NCBI RefSeq assembly: GCF_008831285.2
Contig: NW_022205165.1
Coordinates: forward strand, 1 to 34,026
Direction of reading: 5' to 3'
Origin: Nymphaea colorata
Taxonomy: Eukaryota; Streptophyta; Magnoliopsida; Nymphaeales; Nymphaeaceae
Length of the DNA: 34,026 nucleotides
Numbering within the stretch: the first letter of the stretch is position 1; each line of letters begins with the position of its first letter. The notes beneath the pieces were generated by a model. That model did not search any database. It was not told the origin of the DNA and saw only the letters and a program-made list of their open reading frames with translations. Below are positions 1-9,131 of the stretch, one piece after another. The position numbers and the translations under genes are program-made.

Positions 1-672
1 AAAGCTGGAAGAGCATTAAGCATTTAGTAACATAATCAAACTAAAAAAAGAAAAAAAAGAAGAAGCTAAAAACGATCCAACTCTGTTCTTAGATATGAAA
101 TGCCATTGGACCGTAAGCTTGTTCTTTAGTAAATAAACAATCAACAAAAATATAGGGTTAAGCCGCCACATGATTAGCTAATTGCACCAAACTTTGTTAA
201 GAGCATAGTCATAGAAAACACATTTTTTACAAAAAAAAAACGATAAATCAAATGGCCCTTTAAAACTTCTAAAAAAGGAGTTTTATTGAAAAAAACATTA
301 AAAATTTTTAACACAAATTTTCTCATTTTTTTCACTTTTTTTTTATTTTTTAATGCCAAATATTTTTTTTATTTTTTATTTGTTGCAAATCTATTTATCT
401 TTCTATGTTTGTGATATTAGTTTCTCACTTGTTTTATTTTTCTCATATTTTTAGTTTTTAAACATTTTAAAAAATTTACCATATTTTTTTCAAGCTCATA
501 GAATTATATCCAAAAAAAAGCTTGCCGTTTAAAATTTCAAGACCTTATTTGTGACTATGATTAAGAGAAATCACTATTTTGGAGTCCATAGATCAAAATT
601 TCTCGCTGTTTGAAAAGAACAACCAAATAGAAATAGCACTCATGGCACAACTTGTAGCCAAACAACAAATAT
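1..672. other. AT-rich intergenic stretch, no gene seen
   Basis: This stretch is dominated by A and T runs, for example the poly-T/poly-A rich zone at about 230-500. Short open frames here are low-complexity and rich in Lys, Phe and Asn, as expected from homopolymers. No splice-bounded exon, RNA gene or recognisable protein was found. Confidence 0.6.
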
Positions 673-996
673 TGAGTATGTGGGTTGGTTGTTGCTAGTT
701 TTTTTTTTAAGAAGTGAGTAGAAGGACGCCCCCAAATTCTCAAGCATTGTTATGAATTATGTTCATGAGACCGAAAAAAAAAGCGAAGGACGAAAAGTAG
801 AAGATGATGATAATCCTCCTAACAGCAGTGCCAAGAAGAAAGCTTTTAAAACAAATGGGAGGATTCTAAGAGCCTCTTCAAGCTTAGGAATAAAAAAGTT
901 GAGCAGTGAATTATATTGCAACGTATAATATTTAACAATAGATAAATCTGAAGCTCAACATTCAGACACAAAGATAAAACATACTCTATGTACAAG
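673..996. repeat. Dispersed repeat R1, copy 1
   Basis: This segment recurs in the same orientation at about 30401-30772. Shared blocks include a GTTGTTGCTAG motif, AAGAAGTGAGTAGA, GTTATGAATTATGT, CAGTGCCAAGAAGAAA and a stretch around GTTGAGCAGTGAATT. The copies differ by many substitutions and small indels, so the duplication is not recent. Function unknown; it could be a non-autonomous element or the 3' part of a duplicated gene. No terminal inverted repeats or target-site duplications could be identified by eye. Confidence 0.75.
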
Positions 997-999
997 ACA

Positions 1000-1460
1000 G
1001 TTTGACGGTGAGCCCCTCTGTCACGCCCGTAACTTTTAGAAAGGGCAGTTTATGAACTTTGTGAAACTAAAGCGTGTTTTTCCAATACTACGTAATGTTT
1101 GGGTCGATTCTGAAAGTTTGTTGAGAGGGAAAGTTTATCGAATCCTACCCGCCTCTTTCCTTATTTCACTCTTCAGCGCGGACAAAATTTCTGCCTGCCC
1201 GTTAGGACATAATATATTTTTTTTTCCCTTGCCCCGTTGCCCGTGGAGAAGGCTCGTCTTCCTCTTGCAGAAGCTCTCCCGCATCCAGCTGCTCACGTCT
1301 GCATCAGCTCCTCTTCCTCATCCCTGTCGAGGTAAGGCACCGGCTTGCCTGTTTCTATCGCGTTTTATTCTCACGTCTGCCTGTGTTTCCTGTCTGCCTT
1401 TCCCCAAATCGCAGCCCTAGTCGTCTTATTCGCCCTTTTAACATGAGGAGGGTCGTTTTA
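1000..1460 (+). other. Pyrimidine-rich, GC-elevated stretch; possible 5' exon or UTR
   Basis: Base composition changes sharply here: about 1180-1420 is C/T-rich and less AT-rich than its surroundings. A good donor-like site follows GTCGAG at about 1331 (GTAAGG). Such composition is common in plant 5' leaders upstream of a first intron. A 122-codon open frame from 1052 to 1420 crosses it, but the predicted peptide resembles no family I know and may be chance. The downstream + strand material is pseudogenic, so this could be the relic of a promoter and first exon. Confidence 0.25.
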
Positions 1461-2429
1461 GATATGCTTTATCTTTGAAAAAGTAGATGATATTTGTTTC
1501 TAAGCCCAACTGATTGTGTCATTGAACATCTTACGGTGGCCAAAATTTATTGGATCTTTGTTGCCTTTTCTGTATTTGAGGAACATGTGATCACTATCCT
1601 CATTAGCTTGCTCACACATGACGGTAAGGGTTCTCCTTGAGGTTCAGACAAATCGCCGATTTGCAGAGGCAGACCCAGCTATGCATCCGGCTGCCCTCCT
1701 CTTTCCAAACCCTCTCCTCTTTTAAGTCTGGCCACTTCCATCTCCTCCGTATTAAAACATGTCATATCATATCATAGGGCTCTTGGCTCCCTTCACTTTG
1801 AGCTCCACATAGGATTTACCAAGTTGGACAAGTTTCATATACTAATAGGTAATTGAATTTAGAGAATTGTTGATTTTGTTGGAGAACGTGTGAAGGCTTC
1901 ACTGGTTGTGACCCTTCAGGCTTCATTCCAAAACTTCTTTACCATGCACCTCTTTATTTCGCACCCATTCAAGAGACAGAGCGGTTTCAATAGTTGAAAA
2001 ATTTTTGAGGATCAGTCCCTGCTCACCTTCAATGTTTAGCACCTGTGTTCGTGTTCATTGACAGTAGCCGTTAGCCGAAGAGATTGTCCATTTCATTCTT
2101 CATTCTTCTCTCGTTGTTTATCATGACAAGAACCGGTAAGCATCTTACCGGTTTATATCTACCTGTGAAGTTGTGCATGTGAATCTAGATTATTTCAACA
2201 GTTGGTAGCAGAGCCGGTTAATGCCCTATATCATGTCTTCTTTGTTTGGAACCTTATGGGAGAGCAGTAGATATCTGTCCACCTTACAGATCAACGAGGG
2301 ACGGCGTCCACCGGCGGTCTCTCCCACATAGGGATCTCTCTTTTTGTCCCCTTAAGCTCCTTTATTTTATTAGAGGCCTCATTGAAGCAGGAAATATGGT
2401 TAAACTGATGATAAAAAGATGATTCCTTA
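1461..2429. other. Intergenic or intron-like sequence, no gene seen
   Basis: No convincing exon is visible. A patch at about 1499-1527 (TAAGCCCAACTGATTG...) matches the cassette sequence at about 7401 and 10250, so even this stretch shares ancestry with the downstream repeats. A perfect small hairpin lies at 2131-2153 and is listed separately. Confidence 0.5.
2131..2153. repeat. Perfect short hairpin
   Basis: Ten-base arms AACCGGTAAG and CTTACCGGTT flank a 3-base CAT loop. The repeat is perfect. No poly-T tract or gene end follows that would mark a terminator, so no role is claimed. Confidence 0.8.
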
Positions 2430-2775
2430 TTGTCTTCTTTCTGCTCCTATTTCCTTTAGTGATTATTAAATTGTCTCTTAATCTTTAAATACTGAAACCC
2501 CACAGTGATCACATTTTTCTTTTTTTAAAATAAAAAGCTATTGGCCCACAGATCTCTTCTCACAGCATTTCTTGCCTGTGACTCCGTTGTTAGGTACTGG
2601 CAGCGCTCAGTCACTAGCATTTGCTCCAGTAGCAGATTTTTACATCCGAAAGGGCACTTATATATATCTATATATATAATATTTGAATATGTTAATGTGA
2701 AAAGAAACAAAAATTGAAGGGCTGATGTGGGCAGTTCATATGTGGCTCCGTCACTGATTTGCGTTCAGTTTCAAT
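2430..2775. repeat. Leader repeat P1, copy A
   Basis: First of three copies of a repeat, the others being about 8868-9131 and 11610-12020. It starts near a CTTCTTT-TGCTCCT motif, continues through ATTAAATTGTCTCTTAA and CAGATCTCT, and ends with GGCTCAGTCACTAGCATTTG-like sequence (here GCGCTCAGTCACTAGC), a short TA-rich tract at about 2658-2684, and GGCAGTTCATATGTGGCTC. This copy has one TA-flanked sub-unit. It is the most diverged of the three. Short open frames across it are not supported as genes. Confidence 0.8.
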
Positions 2776-3354
2776 CAGTATGGACGGCTTTTCAGCCTTT
2801 GCTCCTGATCTCATTCTAATGCATTTGTTTTGTGGTGTTACAATCTGTTGGATGCCTTTTTAAAAATTTTGAAATTTTAATTAGAAAGCCGTTTTGATAT
2901 TTAAATGTTAACATAAATACAGTAAAATACTACTGGGTTGTATGATCAAAATGTCAAAGTTAAAAAGGCTGCATATTGTTAAAATCAATGCATTATAGCA
3001 GATGTGATCATCTCACTATTGGCTAAGATAGGAATGCAGCCAAAATTGTTGCTGTCAGCCTGTGACCTATTGGTCACAACAACACCTTCCAGCTATGAAC
3101 TAGAGTGCTTTGGAAAAGGGTCTGCTTACAACATGGATGTTATATGAATATCAGACTTTCATACATTGTTTTTCTTTGTTGGTTGCTAAATACTTTTATC
3201 TGTTTAGTTATATTTGGGCCTATCCATTGTACTTCCTAGCATTAATGATATTATTGGCTTTTGCTTCAAATTGTATGGTTTCTTCTCCTATCCTTGCCTA
3301 GTTCCAAATATTGCTTAGATCTTTCCTGTAATTCTGCTTTTCTTGTATTTGCAG
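2776..3354. other. Intron-like spacer, no gene seen
   Basis: AT-rich sequence between the P1 copy and the TPR exon relics. The 63-codon frame at 3110-3301 gives a hydrophobic, Tyr/Phe/Leu-rich peptide typical of T-rich intron sequence. It ends near a T-rich tract that leads into the acceptor at 3354, consistent with intronic sequence. Confidence 0.45.
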
Positions 3355-3610
3355 TTATGACTTGTGACCTAATTTTACTGATGGCGGGTCATTTTTGTCG
3401 TGAGAAAGGGAAGGCTCAATGAGGCAGCACATTATTGTAGACAGGCTTTAGCAGTCGTCATCTGGTATGCATTTTTTTCCTTGTCTTCTTCCTTTCCTTC
3501 TTAATTGGTGGACTGCACTTGTCTAAAAATGTTTCCCCTTAATGCAGCCCCAATTAATTGTCATAGTAACCTTTGGGAATGCGATGAAGGTTCATGGTCC
3601 ATTACAAGAA
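3355..3610 (+). pseudogene. O-GlcNAc transferase (SECRET AGENT-type) TPR fragment, frameshifted
   Basis: Two exon-like pieces resemble the TPR array of plant SEC, which adds O-linked N-acetylglucosamine to nuclear and cytosolic proteins. Piece one (3355-3464) follows a TTTGCAG acceptor and reads CREKG, then after a one-base shift RLNEAAHYCRQALAV, close to the TPR motif in SEC. Piece two (3548-3610) lies between an AATGCAG acceptor and a GTGAGT donor and reads NCHSNL, then after another one-base shift GNAMKVHGPLQE, matching the expected TPR helix pair. The intron between them is about 83 bp. The two frameshifts, an in-frame stop at the junction, and the absence of neighbouring TPR exons and the catalytic domain mark this as a decayed fragment. 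Family recognition is from remembered motif patterns, not a search. Confidence 0.7.
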
Positions 3611-3737
3611 GTGAGTTACTTTGTTCTTTGAAGAGGAAATCTGTTTTCTATAAATTCTATAGAATAACATAGTGTGATTTCTTTGCTAATGTACTTTAAA
3701 TTTGGTTTTCTTTTTATTTGTATTATTCTTGCCCTGT

Positions 3738-4072
3738 GTGCTTGAGTGTTGTATGTTCATCTTGGCTGCAAGCATTTTGTGTTTTGATCTTCTTGCTAGT
3801 GATTATAGTTTTCTGAAGTTTCTGGGTTTTTTACTGACCTTTAATAGTTTAATTAGGAAAAATTGTTTTTGAGAACTTTTATTCTGTTATACTTTGTACA
3901 GAAATTGGGAAGAATAAAAAAATACCAAAATTGTTCAAAAAATTCTGAATTTTGGTTTTCTAAAATCCTCTACTTCTGTAGAGTAAAAATATCCCTAGTT
4001 TTCATATCGGTTCTTTACAATATAATGTCTTTTTAACCCAGATTTGTGAACCTTTCAGAAATCGAAAAGTCT
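3738..4072. repeat. Repeat block S2, copy A
   Basis: This block recurs at about 12023-12343 in the same orientation, starting at GCTTGAGTGTTGTATGTTCATCTT and running through TTTAATAGTTTAATTAGGAAAA and CCTCTACTTCTGTAGAGTAAA to CAGATTTGTGAACCT. In the second locus it directly follows P1, while here P1 is about 1 kb upstream with the TPR relic in between. No coding signal is visible in either copy. Confidence 0.85.
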
Positions 4073-5732
4073 GCCTCTGTTTTATATCCAAACACTTTTT
4101 TACTTTCGCTTTCTGCAGACAGCCTTACATTCAGAGTCTAACAGTGTCCAATCCCATGATTGTCATCATCATTTCCCTAATGATTTTACGAAAGCCACTG
4201 CATAGGACTGGTTTATCCTGGGCTTCGTTCAAGGAAAGAGAAGAACTTAACCTAAACCTCTTGTAAAATCAGTTGATGACCTAACATTTATGAGAACTTG
4301 TCACCCTTAAACCAACCTTTTATGTAGAATATCATACTTTTGTGGGAAAGTTGGTGAAGTTCGTTCTTCTACTCAGTCTACCCATCTTGTTTTGCATTCA
4401 CCCATCTCTTTAGGGAGTAGAGCTTATGCCTCCTGGTGATATACCATTTGATGTCAAGAACATTTGTAAAATAATTTTTTTTTAATTTTGCTTAAAAACA
4501 TTTTAAAAATGTCTTCGCTCATAATGATATGTCTTTGCTTTACTCTTAGTATCTTCTCGAGTAGGAGAAACTTTCAAGTTTTTGTTGTCAATCAATGGAA
4601 GAGGAAAGCTGAAAAAATCCTGGATTTGAACAATAAGGAAAACTCCTATGAAGCTGAGAAAGTCAAGACTAGGAAATGCTATTGACTCTGGTGTTCAAAC
4701 ATTTGCAAGGATTTAGCATGAAAATATATGAGAGAGAAGCCACAATGCTCTGTAAGATCTTGGCAGGTAGCAAAATGAGTGTTGAGAGATGGGCTCGGGG
4801 CTTGTGTAGTTGTTCTCTGAGTCAGTAATCAAGAGTACCGGGTAGGCATAAAGCTGATTTATGTCTATTTCGCGAAGATAATGGCTTATGAACCTTTGGC
4901 TCGTTGAAAACCCGTAAGGTGAAGCGGGTTGGACACGTGACAAAGCTACACATAACCACCAAAGCAGTGGAGCTTCGTAGTAGCCTTTGAGGTGGTGAGG
5001 TATTCCCTCAAAGGTGAAGGTCGGCCTGAAAAAAAAAATCAAAGGAAAAAAAATCAAAAGGCAAAAAGCTGAATGCAAAAAAAAAAAAAAAAAAAGAAAA
5101 AAAAAAGGTGTCTGCCAAGAGATGAAAGACATGAAGGCTGAACTCGCAGGAATTGAATGTAACGATCTTTTGTGGATGTGTGAATTTGGGGTCAATATCT
5201 GCTCCTTTTTTTTGATTACCTAAGATGTCGAGGATGATTCCTTTATGTTCACATTTTGGAAATTGAAAGATATCCCTTCTAGAGGTTCAACGACATTGAT
5301 GCGAAATGAATCCTAATCCTTGTATGGTACTATGGGTAAGTGAATGACATATTATTTGCACAACACGAGCACTTAAGTTTATGAGTTAAAGTGATAATTT
5401 TGAACTATTTCAAAGTAAAATTTGACATCTCTTGTTATGTTTCGAGGTTTTCTAGGCATAAGAGGAACTAAACGATCCCCTTTGGTCTTGAAAGGTGTTT
5501 GCCATTTCATTAACAAACCACTAGTCCGTTCATGGAATAGATGAAACTCTTCAAACCTAGTCCACTCATACTGAATGTGACAATTTGTCCATCTTTTCTT
5601 TTGTCTTCAAAGAGATCATTTGGGAACCTGACCCATAATTCCATCTTAACCGAGTGTCTTCAACCCGTTGAAATGTCTTCAACCTGTTTTTCAATGACAT
5701 AACCCAGACTTAGGGAAGATCTCTTATTGGTC
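4073..5732. other. Spacer absent from copy C, with weak exon-like signals
   Basis: This stretch separates blocks S2 and S3 here but is absent from the compact copy at 12.34-12.36 kb. A weak exon-like piece at 4414-4467 follows a CTTTAG acceptor and reads GVELMPPGDIPFDVKNI. Another at 4553-4684 reads a Lys/Glu-rich peptide ending in a stop (KAEKILDLNNKENSYEAEKV). Neither is assigned to a family and both may be chance. A poly-A rich run lies at about 5030-5107, and the frames across it are homopolymer artefacts. Confidence 0.3.
5030..5107. repeat. Poly-A rich low-complexity tract
   Basis: Repeated A runs (including about 18 consecutive As from roughly 5079) interspersed with G and C. It could be the poly-A end of an old retroposed sequence, but no target-site duplication or coding body was recognised, so it is recorded only as low complexity. 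Confidence 0.7.
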
Positions 5733-5845
5733 GATCTTGAACTGTGACATTTTTGAAAAATTTTATCCTTTAAAGTTGTATGAGTTTTGTTCCTGGCTTC
5801 ATCTAATATTTGTCTTGGCTTGCAATACATGGTTTTGCAAAATGG
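5733..5845. repeat. Repeat block S3, copy A
   Basis: Matches 12358-12478 in the same orientation, through GAACTGTGACATTTTTGAAAA, GAGTTTTGTTCCTGGCTTC and CTTGCAATACATGGTTTTGC. In the second locus it sits only a few bases after S2 and just before the cassette, which gives the compact ancestral-like order P1-S2-S3-cassette. Confidence 0.85.
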
Positions 5846-6257
5846 GGTGGAGTTATTCTTCATCGTCACCAACCACCCTCACATGCCTTTGCGCTGTCGC
5901 CTTCATAGTTTTGGACCAGGTTAGTATTCAGTTTCTTCTTGTTTCTTCTTGTGTCTTATTAGTTGAGTGTCATGGATATTTTGACTAGTATGTGTTTGTT
6001 TATCCATAAATCAAGATAGTATCCTGGGGAAAAATTATGATATTATTGAATTTTTTCTCATTGATGCTATTTATGCTGTGTCACTAGGCTGGCTGAATGA
6101 CCTACTCCCCGTCGATTGAGGCTGTTGCTTTTAATCCAGTTCTTCCCATTCCCACGAGATGCTTTTCCTACATTGGAGGAGAAGGTGAGCCACGAGATGT
6201 TTTTCCTACATTGGAGGAGAAGGTGAGCTGAGGTTGGTCCACAATTATGTCAGAATG
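5846..6257. other. Spacer between S3 and cassette A
   Basis: About 400 bases absent from copy C, where S3 joins the cassette almost directly. It contains the 38-base tandem duplication listed at 6152-6228. No gene was recognised. Confidence 0.5.
6152..6228. repeat. 38-bp tandem duplication
   Basis: CCACGAGATG..TTTCCTACATTGGAGGAGAAGGTGAG occurs twice in a row with one mismatch (C or T after GATG). The high similarity suggests a fairly recent slip or local duplication. Only cassette A has this sequence upstream. Confidence 0.85.
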
Positions 6258-8867
6258 TAAGTTTTTTAGGCTTGAAAATGACACAGCTAATGCTTATTTC
6301 AGAATGTTGTGGAAAGCTTGTTTGGTTTTTGATGATTTGCTTTTGGTTTTTGATGTTCTTATCCAGGTAAGGCCCAGGATCATGAACTAAAAGGTGAACC
6401 AGTAATCTTTTTTTTCCCAAGAATAATTCCTAACACTTGATATGGCAAGCCTGATCCTAACATTCTGGGTTTTCCTGAACTGCCCAGGCCTGTTGTGGTT
6501 GGCGAACCAAGAGCCTTTGATGCCATTCACCATTCAACGACAACTGTTCTAGAAAAACCAAAGTACTTAATACAACCAGAGTTGGCTGTGGCATTGGTTA
6601 AAGACATCCTTAGGAATGTGTTGTTGATGTACTGAACACGAAATAATGCCTTTACTTTTCATGTTTGTTGTGGTTTAAAGCATATGGAAGATATGACTCA
6701 GGGTCGTCTCTGTCATGAACATGTGTGTGTGTGTCTCTCTCTCATACCCAAGTAGAAAGACACATGCACGTGCACAAGTACTGAAAAACATGTATTTGTT
6801 GATGTGTAGCTAGTGCTTGAATTCGTGGCATTTATAAAATATCACAATGCAGGTGGATATGGCTGATTGGTGTATTTTATGGGCCCATGTTCAACGTGCA
6901 TATGTTTTTTATTAGAGCTAACATGTCAATTCATACAGTTAAAAGCATTAATAGAAGCAAATTCTTGTTCTTTCCTACAAATGATATGTGCCTCATAGAG
7001 GAGGGAGTTATGCAAGTTTTTTGTCCATGCAGGTGATGCCTTTTCTTAGCTGCAAAGTCAGATGGGACTCCTCATCTCCTGAAGGCTGCTTTTGAAATTG
7101 CCATAAGCACAACTTTCAATTTTCCTATTTTCTTTCTGCTGTGAGCATCTGTCGCTTTGGCCCTATTGAATTTTATTGGTATAGTCATCATGGCAGTGAC
7201 CATGCTGCAACAGAAGATGCCAGATATTATTTGGCCTTCATCTTGATCAAAAGAGAAACAGATTATGAATCACGGTGTGGATCAAATTGCTGGCAAACTG
7301 ATTCTATTCATGATATTAGACTTGTCATCTATCACTTTTTTGTTATTTTCTCAAGTCTTTTAAGATTTTTCTTATTTTATATATTATTTATTGTTTGACT
7401 CTAAGCCCAACTGATTGAGTCATTGAGTCAGCCAATTCACCAAATGGGCACCCTAACCAATTTGATTAACAGTGAGATTTTTATGCCACTGATTAAGATT
7501 GTTGTTGACAGGAAAAATGCTCATTGGCATACTTGATTCTTACCAAAACTATATTGGGGAGCACAAGGAGCAAGTCATGATGCTGTTACACTGACGACAA
7601 CATCTATGCCCTTGTAAGTTTAAGTACTTTATATGTGTAGTTGCTTTTCTACTAACTAGATGCGCACATGTATAGATCTTGTTCATGGGGCACATGTATA
7701 GATCTTGTTCATGCTTGCTAGTGGTATTCAAAATTCTTGGACTATACAATTGATGACATGCCTATTGGTAAGCATTTATTTTTTATGAAAATCAGTTTTT
7801 TAATTATTCCCATCTTACATATGAAAAATAATGCATATTTTTTTGAGTATAATGATTGGTATTCATCTTGTTGGATCTTGTTGTTCTTAAATTGTCGACG
7901 TTTGGGCCTGGCATTGATTGGTTCTGTTTGATATTTCAGTGGGTTGGAGATGCGCTCATTTGGGATCCAAATGTAGTATGAAGTTTATGGTTTGACAAGA
8001 CCATCTTTTTTTAGGAAAAAGGAAGCACTTCCCCGAATATGTCATTCACCGGCAATACCGTCTCATATCCAGACGGGACACCCATTGACGGGACACCCAT
8101 TGGTAGACGGCAGCAGCAGACCACCACCAGTAGGCGGAGAGCGGTAATGGATTATCCATCAGCGATCAGGCAGCGGAGGTACAAGCATATCTCTCTCTCT
8201 CTCTCTCTCTTTCATTTCCGTTAGAAATGAGGGCTGGCCAAAAAGACCCTCTGTGTTAGGCTTATTCTCTCTCTCTCTCTCACACACACACACTCATGCC
8301 AACAACTGGAATTCTGCAACAATATGCGTTTTCTAAATATCAATTGTGACGGATTAAGTAGTGGAAGGCTTCTCCGAAGGGCATGACCTTTTGCCAAGGA
8401 GACCTTGGTTGACAAGGCAGAGTTTGTGGCAACGACCTTAGTGTCTCTGGTGGAGGTAGTGCTGTGGTGAAAAAATCAGGACTGGTGTGGTGATCCTCTT
8501 GAACTTGTGGTTTTTTCAATGCATCCTTACAGACAAATCAATAATAAAGAAAACCCAACTCCGATTTAACAAATGAAACCAGTAACACATTCTATGAACG
8601 AATAAATTCTAGGTCATGCAAGCACCACAATATATATGCGTTATGCAGTTATGCAGTCATATCCGAGTGTATATGATTATATAGTGCACTACTCACATTC
8701 GAGTGGGTAGTAAGTTTAGCAATTTGTGTATGAATTTATGATTGAAATTAATTGTTTATAATTGTTTCTAAAATTAATGTTTTTCGTTTTTGACCAAGTC
8801 CATCATTCAATTTTGCCCTAGCAAGTTCGTAGAGTGAACATTGTGGCGAACACACTAATACTCTCTT
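6258..8867 (+). pseudogene. Multi-exon cassette, copy A (unrecognised gene fragments)
   Basis: First of four copies of a multi-exon cassette of unknown family. Exon-like pieces in order: a frame ending in EKPKYLIQPELAVALVKDIL (about 6490-6635); a piece around 7141-7320 with FGPIEFYWYSHHG; a piece at 7512-7613 between a TTGACAG acceptor and a GTAAGT donor reading SYQNYIGEHKEQ; a piece ending at ATGCCTATTG before GTAAGC (about 7768); and a last piece after TATTTCAG (about 7940) reading WVGDALIWDPNVV then stop. Relative to copy B this copy has a one-base loss in the IGEHKEQ exon and another in the leucine-rich C-terminal frame near 6615, so it is not intact. It also has its own duplications: a 27-base repeat at about 7660-7712 and a GACGGGACACCCATT doublet near 8080. 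CT tracts follow at 8190-8210 and 8264-8280. Confidence 0.6.
8190..8293. repeat. CT and CA microsatellites in cassette A
   Basis: TCTCTCTC tracts at about 8190-8210 and 8264-8280, the second followed by a CACACACA run to about 8293. The same position in copies B, C and D carries equivalent CT (or GA on the inverted copy) tracts of different lengths, so the microsatellite belongs to the cassette and has changed length after duplication. Confidence 0.9.
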
Positions 8868-9131
8868 CTTTATGCTCCTCTTCCCTTTAGAGGTTATTAA
8901 ATTGTCTCTTAATTTTCAAATACTAAACTCCACCAGAGATCACAATTTTTTTTTTAAAGCTATTGACCCACAGATCTCTCCTCACAGCATTTCTCGTCTG
9001 TGATTCCGGTACCGGCAAGGCTCAGTCACTAGCATTTGCTCCAGTAGTCGATTTTCATATCCGAAAGGGCACTTTTATATATATATATATATGGTACCGG
9101 CAAGGCTCAGTCACTAGCATTTGCTCCAGTA
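8868..9131. repeat. Leader repeat P1, copy B (truncated at tandem junction)
   Basis: Copy of the P1 repeat with one full sub-unit, a TA tract at about 9075-9092, then a second sub-unit (GGTACCGGCAAGGCTCAGTC) cut off at CTCCAGTAG, where cassette B begins. P1 normally continues past this point, as in copies A and C. The cut marks the junction of the tandem duplication. Confidence 0.85.

Noticed and set aside
1052-1420. 122-codon plus-strand frame
   Set aside because: Falls in a pyrimidine-rich stretch that can keep frames open; peptide unlike any known family. Kept only as a possible 5' leader.
2131-2153. Perfect hairpin as a transcription terminator
   Set aside because: No gene end or T-run follows, and intrinsic terminators are not expected in a plant nuclear genome.
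4713-5195. 160-codon minus-strand frame and 69-codon plus-strand frame
   Set aside because: Both cross the poly-A rich tract at 5030-5107 and owe Phe and Lys runs to it; no recognised motif elsewhere.
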